A DNA stretch of 64,000 bases from Lytechinus pictus (taxonomy: Eukaryota > Echinodermata > Echinoidea > Temnopleuroida > Toxopneustidae), in the NCBI RefSeq assembly GCF_037042905.1, contig NC_087257.1, forward strand, positions 13,366,001 to 13,430,000, in the 5' to 3' direction. The notes under the pieces are model-generated. The model searched no databases. It had not been told where the DNA came from and saw nothing but the letters and a program-made list of their open reading frames with translations. Below are positions 45,170-57,570 of the stretch, one piece after another (position 1 is the first letter of the stretch; each line of letters begins with the position of its first letter). Made by a program: the position numbers and the translations under genes.

Positions 45170-47100
45170 TCTTCCTAATTCTTTCTTTTTTCGTATTTTC
45201 TTATTCTCTTCCATCTTTCCTTTACTCCTTTTCCTTTTTTTCTCATCTCATTCAATATTCAATGTCGCCACATCATCACATACAAAATAAATTGGCATAT
45301 TCAGCAGAACTCACAAACATCACTGCAGTTTAAAACCCAAAGTTTTGACATGGGAGTATATATAGTGACATACATTATTGGGTTAAGGGAAACTTAATCC
45401 TTGGACAGAATTGAAAGTGAAAGAAACAGATTTCCAGTATTAAGCTTTTATTCAACTTAAATAAAACAAACTGGATTAAAGAACACAGATTTTTTTTCTG
45501 ATCTAACAACCTTCACAAAAGAATTCTTAGTACACATTATTACAACACATGAAAACTCACACTGTATGCATATTCATTGTAAGAGTTGTGGTCATGTGAC
45601 TGTGCATGATGCCATAGTTAAGCAACTATCCAAATGTTTTGTCATATATAGAGTGAACTTCCTAACTTTCAATTGGAGAAATGTTGCTTACTGTTATGAG
45701 TGTGTAGAAACACACTATCCTTCATAATAAACATTGAACATAAAGATAACATGGAAGAAGACTAAGATGAGGAGATAGAAAATGATGCAGAAAGAGAAAA
45801 GAAGTTTGAAAAGTTGTTGCACTGCTTGATCGAGAGAGAGAGAGATAGAGAGAGAGGGAGAGAGGGAGAGAGAGAATGATGCCTGTACAAGTACTATATA
45901 TATATAAATGCAGGAATGCCTGGAATGCTCAGCGGGCACATATGCCAAGTGGTGACCATGTCAACCATTGTTAAACTAGGAAACATGGTTAACAACCTAG
46001 CTGGCACGAGCCTGTCGAGCATCCGAAGCCTGCCCGCATGTATGTTACAGATATTAAAACATAATGTAAAAGAAAAACCTAAAAATACTACATTAATATA
46101 TATAGCCACTGAAGGTACTGAGCTATGATACAGGATAACAAAGCTAAGGAGGGAAATTAAGCAGTTACCCTTAATTATTTAGATAAATATTACTCCTACA
46201 ATGAAATTCCCTCTGAGATTGGTAGAAATAACTTTCAATCTAGACTTGCAAGGCTTTCAGTTACTAACCAATACTCCTAGACAGGTTTTGTCATTTATTA
46301 GGAACAGTTTTACAGGTTTTACAGACAAACTCATGTTCATACCAACTACAGGAAATAATAACTAAAGCAGGGACATCTTTCATAACACTTTCTGTTATCT
46401 CAGTTGAGCGATAAGTCTGTGACATCTTTTTGGGAAGCATCTAGAGAAAGGCCTTATTCATATGTAAGAGTTAATATATCACAATTGCTCCATGCACTAA
46501 TTGCATAATACATAACCTATTTTCACTTTACACATCCCCCCCAAACAAAAATAGAAATAAGTCATGGACTTAATTGTTAACAACTTGAGATAAGAAGGTG
46601 TCATGAGAGCTAGTCCAGGTGCTCTTTTTGGAAGAAAGCAAAAACTCTCAAATGAATGAAACCTTCCTCTCCTTGAAAAAAAAAAAGCATCAGGAGCTGG
46701 AATGAAAATACAACAAAAATTCTCACACAGGGGCATAAATCAGCAAGATTTTCTATTAATCAGGGAAGATGAATAAATACGCCATCATCCCCCTGAACAA
46801 ATGAAAACGCTCGCAGATTTATGCCAGTGCTCACACATACATATGTGATTTTCACGATGTGATAAATATGCAATTTAGGCAACGTTTTTGTAGTAATGAG
46901 CAGACACCAAAGTTCTAACTTTTATGGTGGTGGACTAGAAAAATTCACAAAAATAAAACCATACAATGTGCTACAAAATAGAATTTGACAGAGCTTTTAT
47001 TGCTACCAAACAATATAGTACAGCAATCATTTATCATCAACAAATTAAATGAAATCGAACGATAGTATTCCAACAAAATTTAAATAGCTTTAAATATATT
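45170..47100. other. gene-free stretch with GA microsatellite
   Basis: Continues the polypyrimidine tract to about 45250. A GAGAGA tract lies at 45832-45876 with TATATA after it. No supported gene in the remainder. Confidence 0.55.
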
Positions 47101-47535
47101 TGGCTTGTAGTTCTTAATAAGAAATATATTTGAAATATATATGTTTAAAATATAATTCAAAGAAAATAGAAGAAAAAAATAGGGAAAAAATATATTTTTT
47201 CCTATTTTTCTTGTCCAAAAAAAAAAATATTTCAAATAGCATAGATTTGGAACAAAAAAAATAGGAAAAAATATATTTCAAAACTATTTGTGGCTTTATT
47301 TTTTTCCTATTTTTGTTCCAAAACTATGCCATTTAAAATATATATTTTTGGGGGGACAAGAAAAATAGGAAAAAATATATTTCAAAACTATTTATGGCTT
47401 TATTTTTTTCCTATTTTTTGTTCCAAAACTATGCTATTTGAAATAGATTTTTTTGGGACGAGAAAAATAGGAAAAAAATATATTTTTGCATTTATTTTTT
47501 CCCTATTTTTTTTCTATTTTTTTCCTATTTATTTT
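47100..47535. repeat. AT-rich direct and inverted repeat
   Basis: Two adjacent copies of a roughly 110-120-bp unit (AAAACTATTTGTGGCTTTAT start near 47280 and again near 47383). A partial copy in inverted orientation lies at 47150-47280. The repeated word is TTTTTTCCTATTTTT and its complement. Non-coding. Confidence 0.7.
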
Positions 47536-47539
47536 TTAC

Positions 47540-47939
47540 TAGGGTAGGTTCATACTGAGATCTGTATCTTCTCCTCCACCTATACATCCCTGGAGCAAGA
47601 CCTGGATCTCGAGCCCCAATCCCTCCTGGAGTTCGATCGAGACACTGATATGGACCAACTTTGTATCATATGTTTGGTCAAAATCCGCTGAAGGACATTG
47701 CAATGTACATGAGACTGTACGTGTTAACAATATTTCCCAAGTCTAAATTTCACCCTGACCTTTAACCTTGAACTCTGACCTTGAATTTTTGTATTGAGTT
47801 TTGAGACATTGATATGGTGTAACTATATGTACCAAGTTTGGTCAAAATCCGTAGGACATGAGGTCTATCGACTGTTCACTAGATTTGTTATGGACAGATC
47901 AGGACGGAAGGGACCTGCCGTGTGACTGTTGCATATATA
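47540..47939. repeat. dispersed repeat with TTGGTCAAAATCCG text
   Basis: Contains ATTGATATGGTGTAACTATA, then GTCAAAATCCGTAGGACATG and GGACAGATCAGGACGGAAGG. The style (GACCTTTAACCTTGAACTCTG) is the same as the tandem units at 48361-49540, so it is probably an outlying member. Confidence 0.5.
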
Positions 47940-48360
47940 CTAACCCTTCTTGCTGGTTCCTTCACCACCAGACTTGTGCTCATCGGTGGGTGCCCCACCA
48001 ACACCTCCTGAATAATTCAAATATAATATAATATGCTGTGTAACAACTTGTGCCAGTATATTAAAAAAAAAACCAGAGTTAATCTGAGTATATACTGCAA
48101 TCATACAGATATAGTAGGGGAAATAAAGAATCAATTTTAAAATAAAAATTCAATCCTTAATTGGAACTCCACAGATAATCATATAAGCATATGTTGCACA
48201 TTGTGAGAGAATTTTCAACCTAGAAATATAGATATCTTAATGTAAACAAGTCAAAGCAAAGCGTAGCATTCCCTCGCAAGGTACAAATATGGCCTATAAG
48301 TTAGCTTCATTAGACTATATACTATTATATTACTATATAGGCAAGGAAGTTATATATATA

Positions 48361-49580
48361 ACCACATTTTCACATATAATTAGGTGTTTTTGCATATTCA
48401 ATGAGCCATGACCTTTCACCTTTGACCTACATACTCAGAAATCAAACTTAGGCTGTATTTTGATACCATGTACCTTCATATTAAATTTCATTAAAATTCG
48501 TCAAACATTACTAAGGTTATCGAATGGAAACCAGATTCGCATACCGGTATTTAATGAGCATCAAGAAATAAGTGAGATTTATTCATGATATTTTGTTTGA
48601 TTAAAAACCATCTTAATAGGCTTTTCCCATGAAGTTGGCGGCATCGAAGATCAGCATGAAAGACAGCAAAGCATCTGGGGAGCGTTTCATCAATATTTTC
48701 ATCTGACAAGTTGTCAGATCTGACATCTTTCTCTGATGTTGATTGGCTGAGAGGTACTGTTACTATGGTAACTGTCGGATAAAATGGGACTTGTCGGATA
48801 AAACGTCCGACAAGTCCTTTCATGAAACGCCCCCCTGGAAAACCACATTTTCACATATCTAATTAGGTATTTTCGCATATGTAATGAGCTATGACCTTTC
48901 ACCTACATGTACATACTCGAACTTAGGCTGTGTTTTGATACCATATACCTTCATATAAAATTTGATTAAAATCCGTCAAACATTATTGAAGTTATATCGA
49001 TCGGAAACCAGATACGCATATTTAATGAGCTATGACCTTTGACCTACATACTCTTAAATCAAACTTGGGCTGTATTTTGATACCATATGTACCTGCATAT
49101 CAAATTTTATTAAAATCCGTCAAACATTACTAAAGTTATGTTTATAAATAATTGAAATTTCTCCCAGGATGCGTTACGTACATAAAAAATTACTAAAGTT
49201 ATTGAACGGAAACCAGATTTGCATATTTAATTAGCTATGATCTTTGTCCTACTGTACATACTCCGAAATCGAACTTAATTATTAGGCTGTGTTTTGATAC
49301 CATGTACTTTAATTCATATCAAATTTCTTTAAAATCTGTCAAACATTACTACAGTTATAATTATCGAACGAAAACCAGATTCACATATTTAATTAGCTAT
49401 AATCTTTGACCTACATACTCAGAAATTGAACTTACGCTGTGTTTTGACCATGTACCTTCATATCAAATTTCATTAAAATCCTTCAAACATTACTAAATTT
49501 ATCGATCGGAAACCAGATTTGTTACGGTAGAACGGACGGCAGCGTTACTAATATCCCCTCCGACTTCATTGGCGAGGGGA
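48361..49580. repeat. about five tandem 165-180-bp units in an intron
   Basis: Each unit contains GCATATTTAATGAGCTATGACC, broken here as GCATATTTAATGAGC then TATGACCTTTGACCTACATA, followed by TTTTGATACCATGTACCTTC and AAAATCCGTCAAACATTACT. Units begin near 48361, 48839, 49018, 49190 and 49376. The array ends with GAACGGACGGCAGCG and CCCCTCCGACTTCATTGGCG. It lies between the last two exons of the recombinase-like gene. Confidence 0.75.
48676..48836. mobile_element. MITE with GGGAGCGTTTCAT ends
   Basis: The left end GGGGAGCGTTTCATCA mirrors the right end CATGAAACGCCCCCC. Inner arms repeat GACAAGT and the ATCCGAC-like word. It sits inside the tandem array after its first unit. Non-coding. Confidence 0.65.
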
Positions 49581-51489
49581 TATCAAACAATTTTATACAA
49601 TATTTTGAGTAAAAAAAAAAAAGTGCTCACTACATTTTTACCATTTCATTCATTATTTGAAAGTTGAATGTTCTGCCTTTTGACATGCAACAGAGTTACG
49701 CATTAATGCAAACAACAACAATAATGCAAACTAGAATATAGGAACTTACCATCAATCTTGCTCAAAGATGCTCCCACTTTTACGACCTCCATCAGAGCAA
49801 GTGGAGCTTGATACGTATTTCTATTCATTTCCTCACTATGACCCATGTGTGAGTAGAAGTACTTCCTCTCAGAGGGTTCCACATCCATTGCTGCATAAAG
49901 TGTGCTTATTCTGTGCCTGTTATGTGTTGCCGTAATGAGAGTAGGCCGCTTCAGGTCAGGAGCTTTTTTGACCACACGATGCACAGCGCGTGCCACCCCG
50001 AAACATGTGAAATTGAACCTTGAGTAGATAAAAAGATGTACTTGTTTCCTTCCAAAATGCCTGCACTTTCACGTACTTCATCATGATCAACTAGATGGAG
50101 AGCTTTATCACAGTCTTCTGGTATCAAGACTGGGACTAATTTCCGTAGACCTTTTCCGGTCTGATACGTAACTTTGTAGTTTCCAAGAGACTTCTTCTCT
50201 GCTGGATTTAGATGTTGGAGTGCTTGTTGATTAATCCAGGTTCCTTCTTTTGCTTCTTTCCACTGATTCCTTGTTAATCTACAGGGTTCACCACCCCTTC
50301 TTGCGTTAAAAAGTGTCAGTCTACTTGCAACTAGGTCACGCAATTCTACATAGTGATCACCTTCATGAACACCATATGTTTCTTTTTCCACTAGCTCTTT
50401 CATTGTGGAGAGGGTGTATTCCCGGACGCTTTGAAGATCTTCTAGAGGGAGCGTTTCTGGCTTTCAAAGTTTCTCAGTACGGGCCTTGCCTACTGCATAG
50501 GTCGCATCACCAAACACAAGGTCATGGTTAAGAATCAGAACCTCATCAAATTTATCCAAGGCATGAGCTGCATCATCATCTTCATTTCCTAGAAATGTGC
50601 CCTTCATGATCTTACACGACCGCTTGATGAGGTAGTATAGTGCAGACTTTAATCCGTACTTCAGGTTCTCTCCTTCCCGACAGTATTCGTTCACGGCAAC
50701 CTTCAGATGTTCAAAATTCCTGCGATTGAACATGTCAAGTGAATAGCCATAGGATTCCAAATAGGAACCCAGTTCATTCTCGGTATCCTTGAAATGGATA
50801 TACAAACTACCCAATCTCCTCATTGAAGTCATTACGCTCTTCTTTACTTCTTCTCTTTTGTCCACTTTTGTTCTCTCCTTCTCCCACAGTTTTCGACCAA
50901 TTATCAGTATCATTTGATCTCTCCTACACAAATAACCTACATCATCGTTTCTGAACAGACACAGAATGTTTATTGTGAAGCTCTCATCGGTTGTGTGTTG
51001 AAAGTCCATGTGCATTAATGTATTGACAGGGATATTTATTGTTGTTCCACACGACTCCTTTGCACATGTTTTTCTATGTCTGCTCAAGAATCGTGAGTTA
51101 TAGAAGCCTTTGCACAGTCCGCACATAATGAGATTGCATTCTTTTTTTGATTTTTTTCTCTTGCTGGAAACATGGATGAGGTTCCCCTAAAATTTCCTTG
51201 TTGTGTTTCAGGATCCCATTCTTCTTGAATTGCGCAAAGATCTCATCACGCTCTTTCTTTGGTAATTCTAGAGCCTTTCTTACATCTTCCCTATCTTTGT
51301 GTCGTAGAGTAATGTGTCGCGATAACTTTGTGTGGGAAATATCACATAAAGGACAATAACGTCTTGTATTATTACTGTTGCCATTCCCTGTCACTTCCTT
51401 TTTTATGGTTTCATTTTGCAATTTCCTTTTTCTTTTAGTGTCGCTGTGATGATCAGTATAGCTCTCCTGTTCATTCTGGCTATCCTCTG

Positions 51490-52310
51490 ACATATGTTCC
51501 GATGAGTGCTCCGACTTATCCTCCGATAGGTGTTCTGACGAGTGCTCTGACTTATCCTCTGAGATGTATTCCGATGTGTCCTTCGGCATGTGCTCCGATT
51601 CGTGCTCTGACATATCCTCTGATAGGTGTTCTGACGAGTGCTCTGACTTATCCTCTGAGATGTATTCCGACGTCTCCTTCGGCATGTGCTCCGATTCTTG
51701 CTCAGACATATCCTCTGATAGGTGTTCTGACGAGTGCTCTGACTTATCCTCTGAGATGTATTCCGACGTCTCCTTCGGCATGTGCTCCGATTCGTGCTCT
51801 GACATATCCTCCGATAGGTGTTCTGACGAGTGCTCTGACTTATCCTCTGAGATGTATTCCGACGTCTCCTTCGGCATGTGCTCCGATTTGTGCTCTGACA
51901 TATCCTCCGATAGGTGTTCTGACGAGTGCTCTGACTTATCCTCTGAGATGTATTCCGGCGTCTCCTTCGGCATGTGTTCCGATTTGTGGTCTGACATATC
52001 CTCCGATAGGTGTTCTGACGAGTGCTCTGACTTATCCTCTGAGATGTATTCCGACAGCTCCTTCGGCATGTGCTCCGATTTGTGCTCTGACATATCCTCC
52101 GATAGGTGTTCTGACGAGTGCTCTGACTTATCCTCTGAGATGTATTCCGTCTCCTTCGGCATGTGCTCCGATTCGTGCTCTGACATATCCTCCGATAGGT
52201 GTTCTGACGAGTGCTCTGACTTATCCTCTGATGAGATGTATTCTGACGTCTCCTTCGGCATGTGCTCCGATTTGTGCTCTGACATACCCGCTGACATGTA
52301 TTCTACTGAC
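51490..52310 (-). repeat. 96-bp coding tandem repeat, eight copies
   Basis: Each 96-bp unit encodes 32 residues of the form SEHKSEHMPKETSEYISED plus KSEHSSEHLSEDM. One copy is shortened by one codon and one carries an extra codon. Long open frames also appear on the plus strand only because the unit is a multiple of three and lacks stops there. Composition is Ser/Glu/His/Asp, likely disordered and possibly metal-binding. Confidence 0.92.
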
Positions 52311-53909
52311 ACAACTCCAACACCATTCTTTGAGCTGGCATGCCCTGCAATGATTGCAAAAGTTTAGTTCAAGGTCAAATATCAAAACTTTACAATTGTT
52401 TCTCATAGTCCTTTTGCCAAAACCTCAATCTCATTTTTGCAATAATGGAATGAATACAGATATACTCCCGCTATAACGAGCATGGCTACGTGATATTGAC
52501 TTGAAGAGGGGATTTTCCCAGTCTCAATTTCAAACATGCATGCGTGTCTATATATGTTTTCAGTATAACAATTAAGATTTCATTAATATAAGTGGCTTAA
52601 TTGGTCCCGAGCACCTCACAGGAGTGGACATGTGTATGGTAAAATAGCAAGCCCAAGCTTCGTTCACATCAGTGAAAACAAAGAGAAATTACCGTGAATC
52701 ACCTTATAGCGGTGACAATGAACTGCACAATATGGTTGTTTTCCCCATTGAGGTGTCATATGAAAAGGCAGAAAACAAACTATCAGGTCAGCATATTAGT
52801 GGGGGACCTATATAGCTATAAATAGGCTTGGAGTACATGCAAATCTGGCTAAAATTTTGATTTTTGGCACACAAACGGTTATAGCCATTACTGATCAATA
52901 AAAGTGATGGAAGCACTTTTCTAAACCCAATCTAAGGCGGCCATCTTGGATTTCAAAATGGCCGCCATACAAAACGTATTTTCCTCAATATTGGACATTA
53001 AACGAGCTAGAGTTAATTTCAACAGCAAACCCCCATTATCGGAATCAAAAAATCATATGAACAAAGATTAAAAAAGGTCTTATATGCAGAGATGCCAACC
53101 TCTTGACACAACTCCAACACCATTCTTTGAGCTGGCATGCCCTGCAATGATTGCAAAAGTTTAGTTCAAGGTCAAATATCAAAACTTTACAATTGTTTCT
53201 CATAGTCCTTTTGCCAAAACCTCAATCTCATTTTTGCAATAATGGAATGAATACAGATATACTCCCGCTATAACGAGCATGGCTACGTGATATTGACTTG
53301 AAGAGGGGATTTTCCCAGTCTCAATTTCAAACATGCATGCGTGTCTATATATGTTTTCAGTATAACAATTAAGATTTCATTAATATAAGTGGCTTAATTG
53401 GTCCCGAGCACCTCACAGGAGTGGACATGTGTATGGTAAAATAGCAAGCCCAAGCTTCGTTCACATCGGTGAAAACAAAGAGAAATTACCGTGAATCTCC
53501 TTATAGCGGTGACAATGAACTGCACAATATGGTTGTTTTCCCCATTGAGGTGTCATATGAAAAGGCAGAAAACAAACTATCAGGTCAGCATATTAGTGGG
53601 GGACCTATATAGCTATAAATAGGCTTGGAGTACATGCAAATCTGGCTAAAATTTTGATTTTTGGCACACAAACGGTTATAGCCATTACTGATCAATAAAA
53701 GTGATGGAAGCACTTTTCTAAACCCAATCTAAGGCGGCCATCTTGGATTTCAAAATGGCCGCCATACAAAACGTATTTTCCTCAATATTGGACATTAAAC
53801 GAGCTAGAGTTAATTTCAACAGCAAACCCCCATTATCGGAATCAAAATATCATATGAACAAAGATTAAAAAAGGTCTTATATGCAGAGATGCCAACCTCT
53901 TGACACAAA
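52308..53909. repeat. 797-bp tandem duplication, nearly identical copies
   Basis: Copy 1 starts at CTGACACAACTCCAACACC (52308) and copy 2 at the same text 797 bp later (about 53105). The copies run to GCCAACCTCTTGACACAA. I noticed only three single-base differences. The duplicated block includes the acceptor and first 30-odd bases of the recombinase-like gene's repeat exon, so two potential acceptors exist. Either a very recent duplication or an assembly duplication. Confidence 0.92.
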
Positions 53910-54650
53910 AAAAAACACATGACGAAAAACTCTTCGTTTAAAATTGAAACCCCTAGAGCTGAGATATAGCATTAAGCCTAAAGTAAACACTAGCTCTGTC
54001 CAATGTAATCCCCCCCCCCCACACACACCGAGACCTTGAAGGGGTGATAGAGAGGGAGAGAGAGAGATATATATATATATATATATAAGCATGATATAGA
54101 GGGAGAGAGGAAGGGAGAAAGTGTGATAGTTTTCAGAGTTAAAATGTTTGTTATAATTATATCGCCAATTCTGGGTCATTTTGCTTCGTTCGAACATTCA
54201 TTTTGGTCTTCATCTAAATTATGAGTGACTTTTGGACATGAAAATATCTTAAAGATAAAGACCAGTTCTGGTTTTGTGATTGCATTGTGAAAGAATCGTT
54301 GTGGAATCGATCAGAAAAGGTTGATCATCTAGCATATAGGTGTGTACTGCAAGGTTCTGGAATCATCAAAATGATAAGAAAAATGGGACTACGCGACCAC
54401 ATGCGCGATATCTATTTGGTCCCAATAGATATAATAATTTACCAAATATATCAATTAGTAGGCGGTTTCCCGACTTTCCCGGCAAAATTTGTATCATCAC
54501 GTATTAGTCAAAACATATTCTTTCACATGATTGGTAATACCTTTATACCTTTATACCGCATCTACTGGAAAAATACAGTTGTTCCTGCAGTCAAGTTTCC
54601 AGGTCTATCTTGTTGTCTTCCTAGCTTGGATAAGTTCGAAAACTGAGTCT
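53910..54650. other. gene-free stretch with GA/TA microsatellite
   Basis: Holds a GAGAGA/TATATA tract at 54048-54085. The plus-strand open stretch 54287-54646 has no recognisable features. Confidence 0.55.
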
Positions 54651-54703
54651 GTGCTATTTGTGCAATGTGCTGTGCCAATTAATGTATTGGAATGAAATAG
54701 GCA

Positions 54704-56930
54704 CTATTCCCATGCGTGAACATAATGCCACGCAGACCAGAACTTGTCTAACTTTGTCTTGAAGCCATTGATTGTTGATGCTGTGACTACCTCAGTAGGC
54801 AAAGAGTTCCAGTCATTAACCACTCTAACACTGAAGGTGTTTTGTCTCACTGCCAGTCTACTCCTTTTCAAAAATAGCTTGTAAGGGTGGCCACGCGTTG
54901 CTTGAGTGGTAGCTGATGTGAAGAATAGGTCTCTATTCACATCATCAATGCCATAAATTATTTTATAGGTTTGTATCATGTCTCCTCTGCGCAGTCTGTA
55001 CTTGATGGAGGGTAATTTCATTTCACGCAGTCTTCTGCCATAGTCCATTTCTTTCAGGGCTGGTACTAGCTTGGTCGCTCGTCGCTGGACTTTCTCAATA
55101 GCCTTCAAGTCAGAAGCATATCTTGGGTACCATATTCCATTCGCATATTCAAGAATTGGTCTCACGAGTGACTTGTACAACCTTTTGATGTTTTCTTTGT
55201 CTCTATGCAAGAAAGTGCGTCGAATCATAGCAAGCACACGATTAGCTTTCAAGACTGCGTTGGCTACTTGGGAATGGAATTTCAGTTGAGAGTCCATAAT
55301 GACTCCCAAGTCTTTTTCCTCTGAAACTTCCTCCAGCACATCTCCATCTAGATGATACTGATGATGGGTATTCTGTTGACCTAGATGGAGGGATCTGCAC
55401 TTTGTTGTATTAAACTGGAGCTGCCACTTCTTGGACCACTCAGCTAAGTTGTCTAAGTCAGCTTGTAGCCTGTCATAGTCATCTTCCATTCTGATCTCTC
55501 TGAAGAGTTTGGTGTCGTCAGCGTATATCTTTACGATACTGCTTACTACTTCAGGGAGATCGTTGATGAATACCACAAAAACTGTCGGTCCGAGGACACT
55601 ACCCTGAGGCACTCCACTTCTAACAGGTAACCACTGTGAAGTTTTTCCATTCACGACGACTCTCTGCCTCCGATGGGTCAAGAAGCTGTAAAGCCATTTC
55701 CCCAGACTACCTGTTATACCATAGGATCTGAGTTTGTTCATCAGTCGTTCATGGGGCACAGAATCGAAAGCTTTACAGAAATCAAAGTAGATGGTATCAA
55801 CTTCACATCCTTCATCAAGAGAGGCAGTCCACAATTCCATGACTTCAAGCAGTTGTGTGACACAAGACCTTCCTGGTAGATCCGTGTTGTGCATCACACA
55901 ATAAGTCATTCTGAATAAGTTGATTGAGAATGGCATCACGCACAACAGATTCCATGATCTTTCCGATAACTGAAGTCAGGCTTATTGGTCTGTAGTTTTC
56001 AACAGCATCCTTCTTTCCTTTCTTATGTATTGGTGTGATATTTGCATCTTTCCATGACTGCGGGAGATTACCTTCTTTCAAGGACTTTCTGAAGATAAGT
56101 GCAAGAGGTGTGCAAATTGTTCCAGCAGTTTATTTTAGAACTCTCGGGTGAAATCCATCAGGTCCAGCTGATTTTGAACTTTTCAGCAATTTCAGTTTGT
56201 TCTTTACATTACTTGTGGTAATGTCCAGATCAGTTAGGAGATTACCCTTATGTCTATCTTCCAAAGTTGGAATCTGCTGCACATTTTCATCTGTAAATAC
56301 ACTGTTGAAGAAGAGGTTAAAGAGTTCTGCTTTGTCCTCGTCATTCTCAGCAGTGGTTCCATGTTTATTTTTCATGACCCCAAAATTAGCTCTGCATCTT
56401 CTTGAGCTATTTGCATATCTCCAGAAGGCTTTGGGGTTAGACTTGATATTGTTTGCAATGTCCTTTTCAAACTTCCTGCGAAGATTCCTCGTCATTTTAC
56501 GAAGTTTGATGGCCTCTTTTCTTGATCGCTGATAGTCGACATCATCTCCACTGTCACGAAATCTTTTCCAAGATCTCTGTTTCTTCTTGTGTTGTCTGAT
56601 AGCTTCCTTTGTCATCCAGAGTTTCTTCTTTTTTAGCCTAACCCCTGTGGTTTTAGGGATGTGTTGGTCTATTGTTGCTTGATAGATGGTTGAGAAGAAG
56701 TTCCATGACTCATCTACATTCATAGATTCCAGTTCACTACACCAATCTATGTCAATGATGGCATCATTCATTGCCTGGTAGTCGCCTTTATGGTATCGAT
56801 ACCTTTCTTCTTTTCTCAATGTTTGTTCGGCATACAATTTCACATGAATAAGGATACATTGATGATCGCTTAGACCCAGGCCAGGTAAGTAAGAGATATT
56901 TCCAATCATTCCTTCCTCATTAGTGATCAA
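54704..56930 (-). pseudogene. LINE reverse transcriptase and C-terminal region
   Basis: 56930-56130 holds the end of the endonuclease (GLGLSDHQCILIHV with the S-D-H box) and a basic linker. After an in-frame TAA (56130-56132) the frame resumes with LPQSWKDANITPIHKKG, NYRPISLTSVIGKIME and LCDAQHG. A shift of frame near 55875 leads to the catalytic region: IYFDFCKAFDSVPHERL, SGVPQGSVLGPTVF, then KIYADDTKLF with the YADD box, followed by KDLGVIMDSQLKFHSQV, LYKSLVRPILEYANGIW, KVQRRATKLVP and FSVRVVNDWNSLPTEVV. All core motifs of CR1/Jockey-like reverse transcriptases are present in order. Confidence 0.9.
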
Positions 56931-56939
56931 TAGGTCCAG

Positions 56940-57570
56940 TATATGTGGTTGTTGTCCTGTCCGGTATCGTGTGCACTCATCTATATATGCTGATGGAGGA
57001 AACAGTCACTCAAGCAGTCGATAAACTTCTGTTCATGTGAATGATGGGATGTCCAGTTCTCCCAGTTGATGTTTGGGTAATTAAAGTCACCAACGATGAT
57101 AAGGTGCGAAGGATTGCTATCTGCAACTTTACACAGCATCTCAGTCATCATATCAGTAGTTGACATATATATGTTTGGAGTTGGACTACGGTAAATGCAT
57201 CCCAGAGTTAATGAGTCCATTCCCTTCAGCTTCATATTTATCCACACACAATCGTTGAAGTTTGACTCAAAAAATATTTCCTTGACTAAAGTAGCATAAC
57301 GTTTGTGCACATACACCAAGACTCCTCTTACATCTTCTTTGTCAATGTTTAAAAACTGGACATAGTCTTCAAGCTGATAATTTTGCACAGTCAGCTTGAT
57401 ATCACAATTTTTGGGCAGGCATTCACAGATGACAATAATATCAATAGTTCGTTGTTCCAGCAGCAGGGAAAGTTCATCCAGTTTGTTGAGTAGGCAGTCA
57501 CTATTGGTATACAAAATTTTCAATTGTCCAATATTGGAGTCGGCACCTGCTTTCCTGTGCGTCTCGCCAA
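56940..57570 (-). CDS. LINE apurinic-type endonuclease domain
   Basis: Part of ORF2, continuous with the acidic repeat region upstream. Motifs in order: LKILYTNSDCLLNKLDELS, DIIVICECLPKNCDIKL with the metal-binding Glu, VRGVLVYVHKRY, GCIYRSPTP, and IIVGDFNYPNINWE with the catalytic Asp and Asn. It nicks target DNA to prime reverse transcription. The frame ends at a TAG near 56985; just after it the next block continues in another frame, consistent with one extra TA in a TATATA run. Confidence 0.85.

Larger units (their letters stand above)
47940..52344 (-). pseudogene. zinc-finger/tyrosine-recombinase-like gene with SEH repeats
   Basis: Exon 52344-about 50000 after an ATTGCAG acceptor. It starts HASSKNGVGVV, has eight 32-residue SEH/SED repeats, then two zinc-finger-like units (YCPLCDISHTKLSRHITLRH; MCGLCKGFYNSRFLSRHRKTC). 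The core follows: ASRLTLFNARRGGEP with the recombinase-type Arg, KGLRKLVPVLIPED, SHVSGWHAL, TATHNRHRISTLYAA (H-x-x-R), YSHMGHSEEMNRNTYQAP with the H-M-G-H box and a candidate nucleophilic Tyr. It ends LSKIDG at a GTAAG donor (near 49749). A small in-phase last exon (48012-47940) ends GGEGTSKKG. The family resembles Crypton-type tyrosine recombinases. Three breaks: one-base changes in T7 at 51142-51157 and T6 at 49964-49969, and TGA at 50464-50466. Both frameshifts lie in homopolymers, so sequencing error is possible. Confidence 0.72.

Noticed and set aside
51502-52367. Two long plus-strand open frames over the SEH repeat region
   Set aside because: They exist only because the 96-bp unit is a multiple of three; the minus strand carries the zinc fingers and recombinase core in continuation.
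54287-54646. 119-codon plus-strand ORF
   Set aside because: No recognisable domain, no splice or promoter context; length is compatible with chance.
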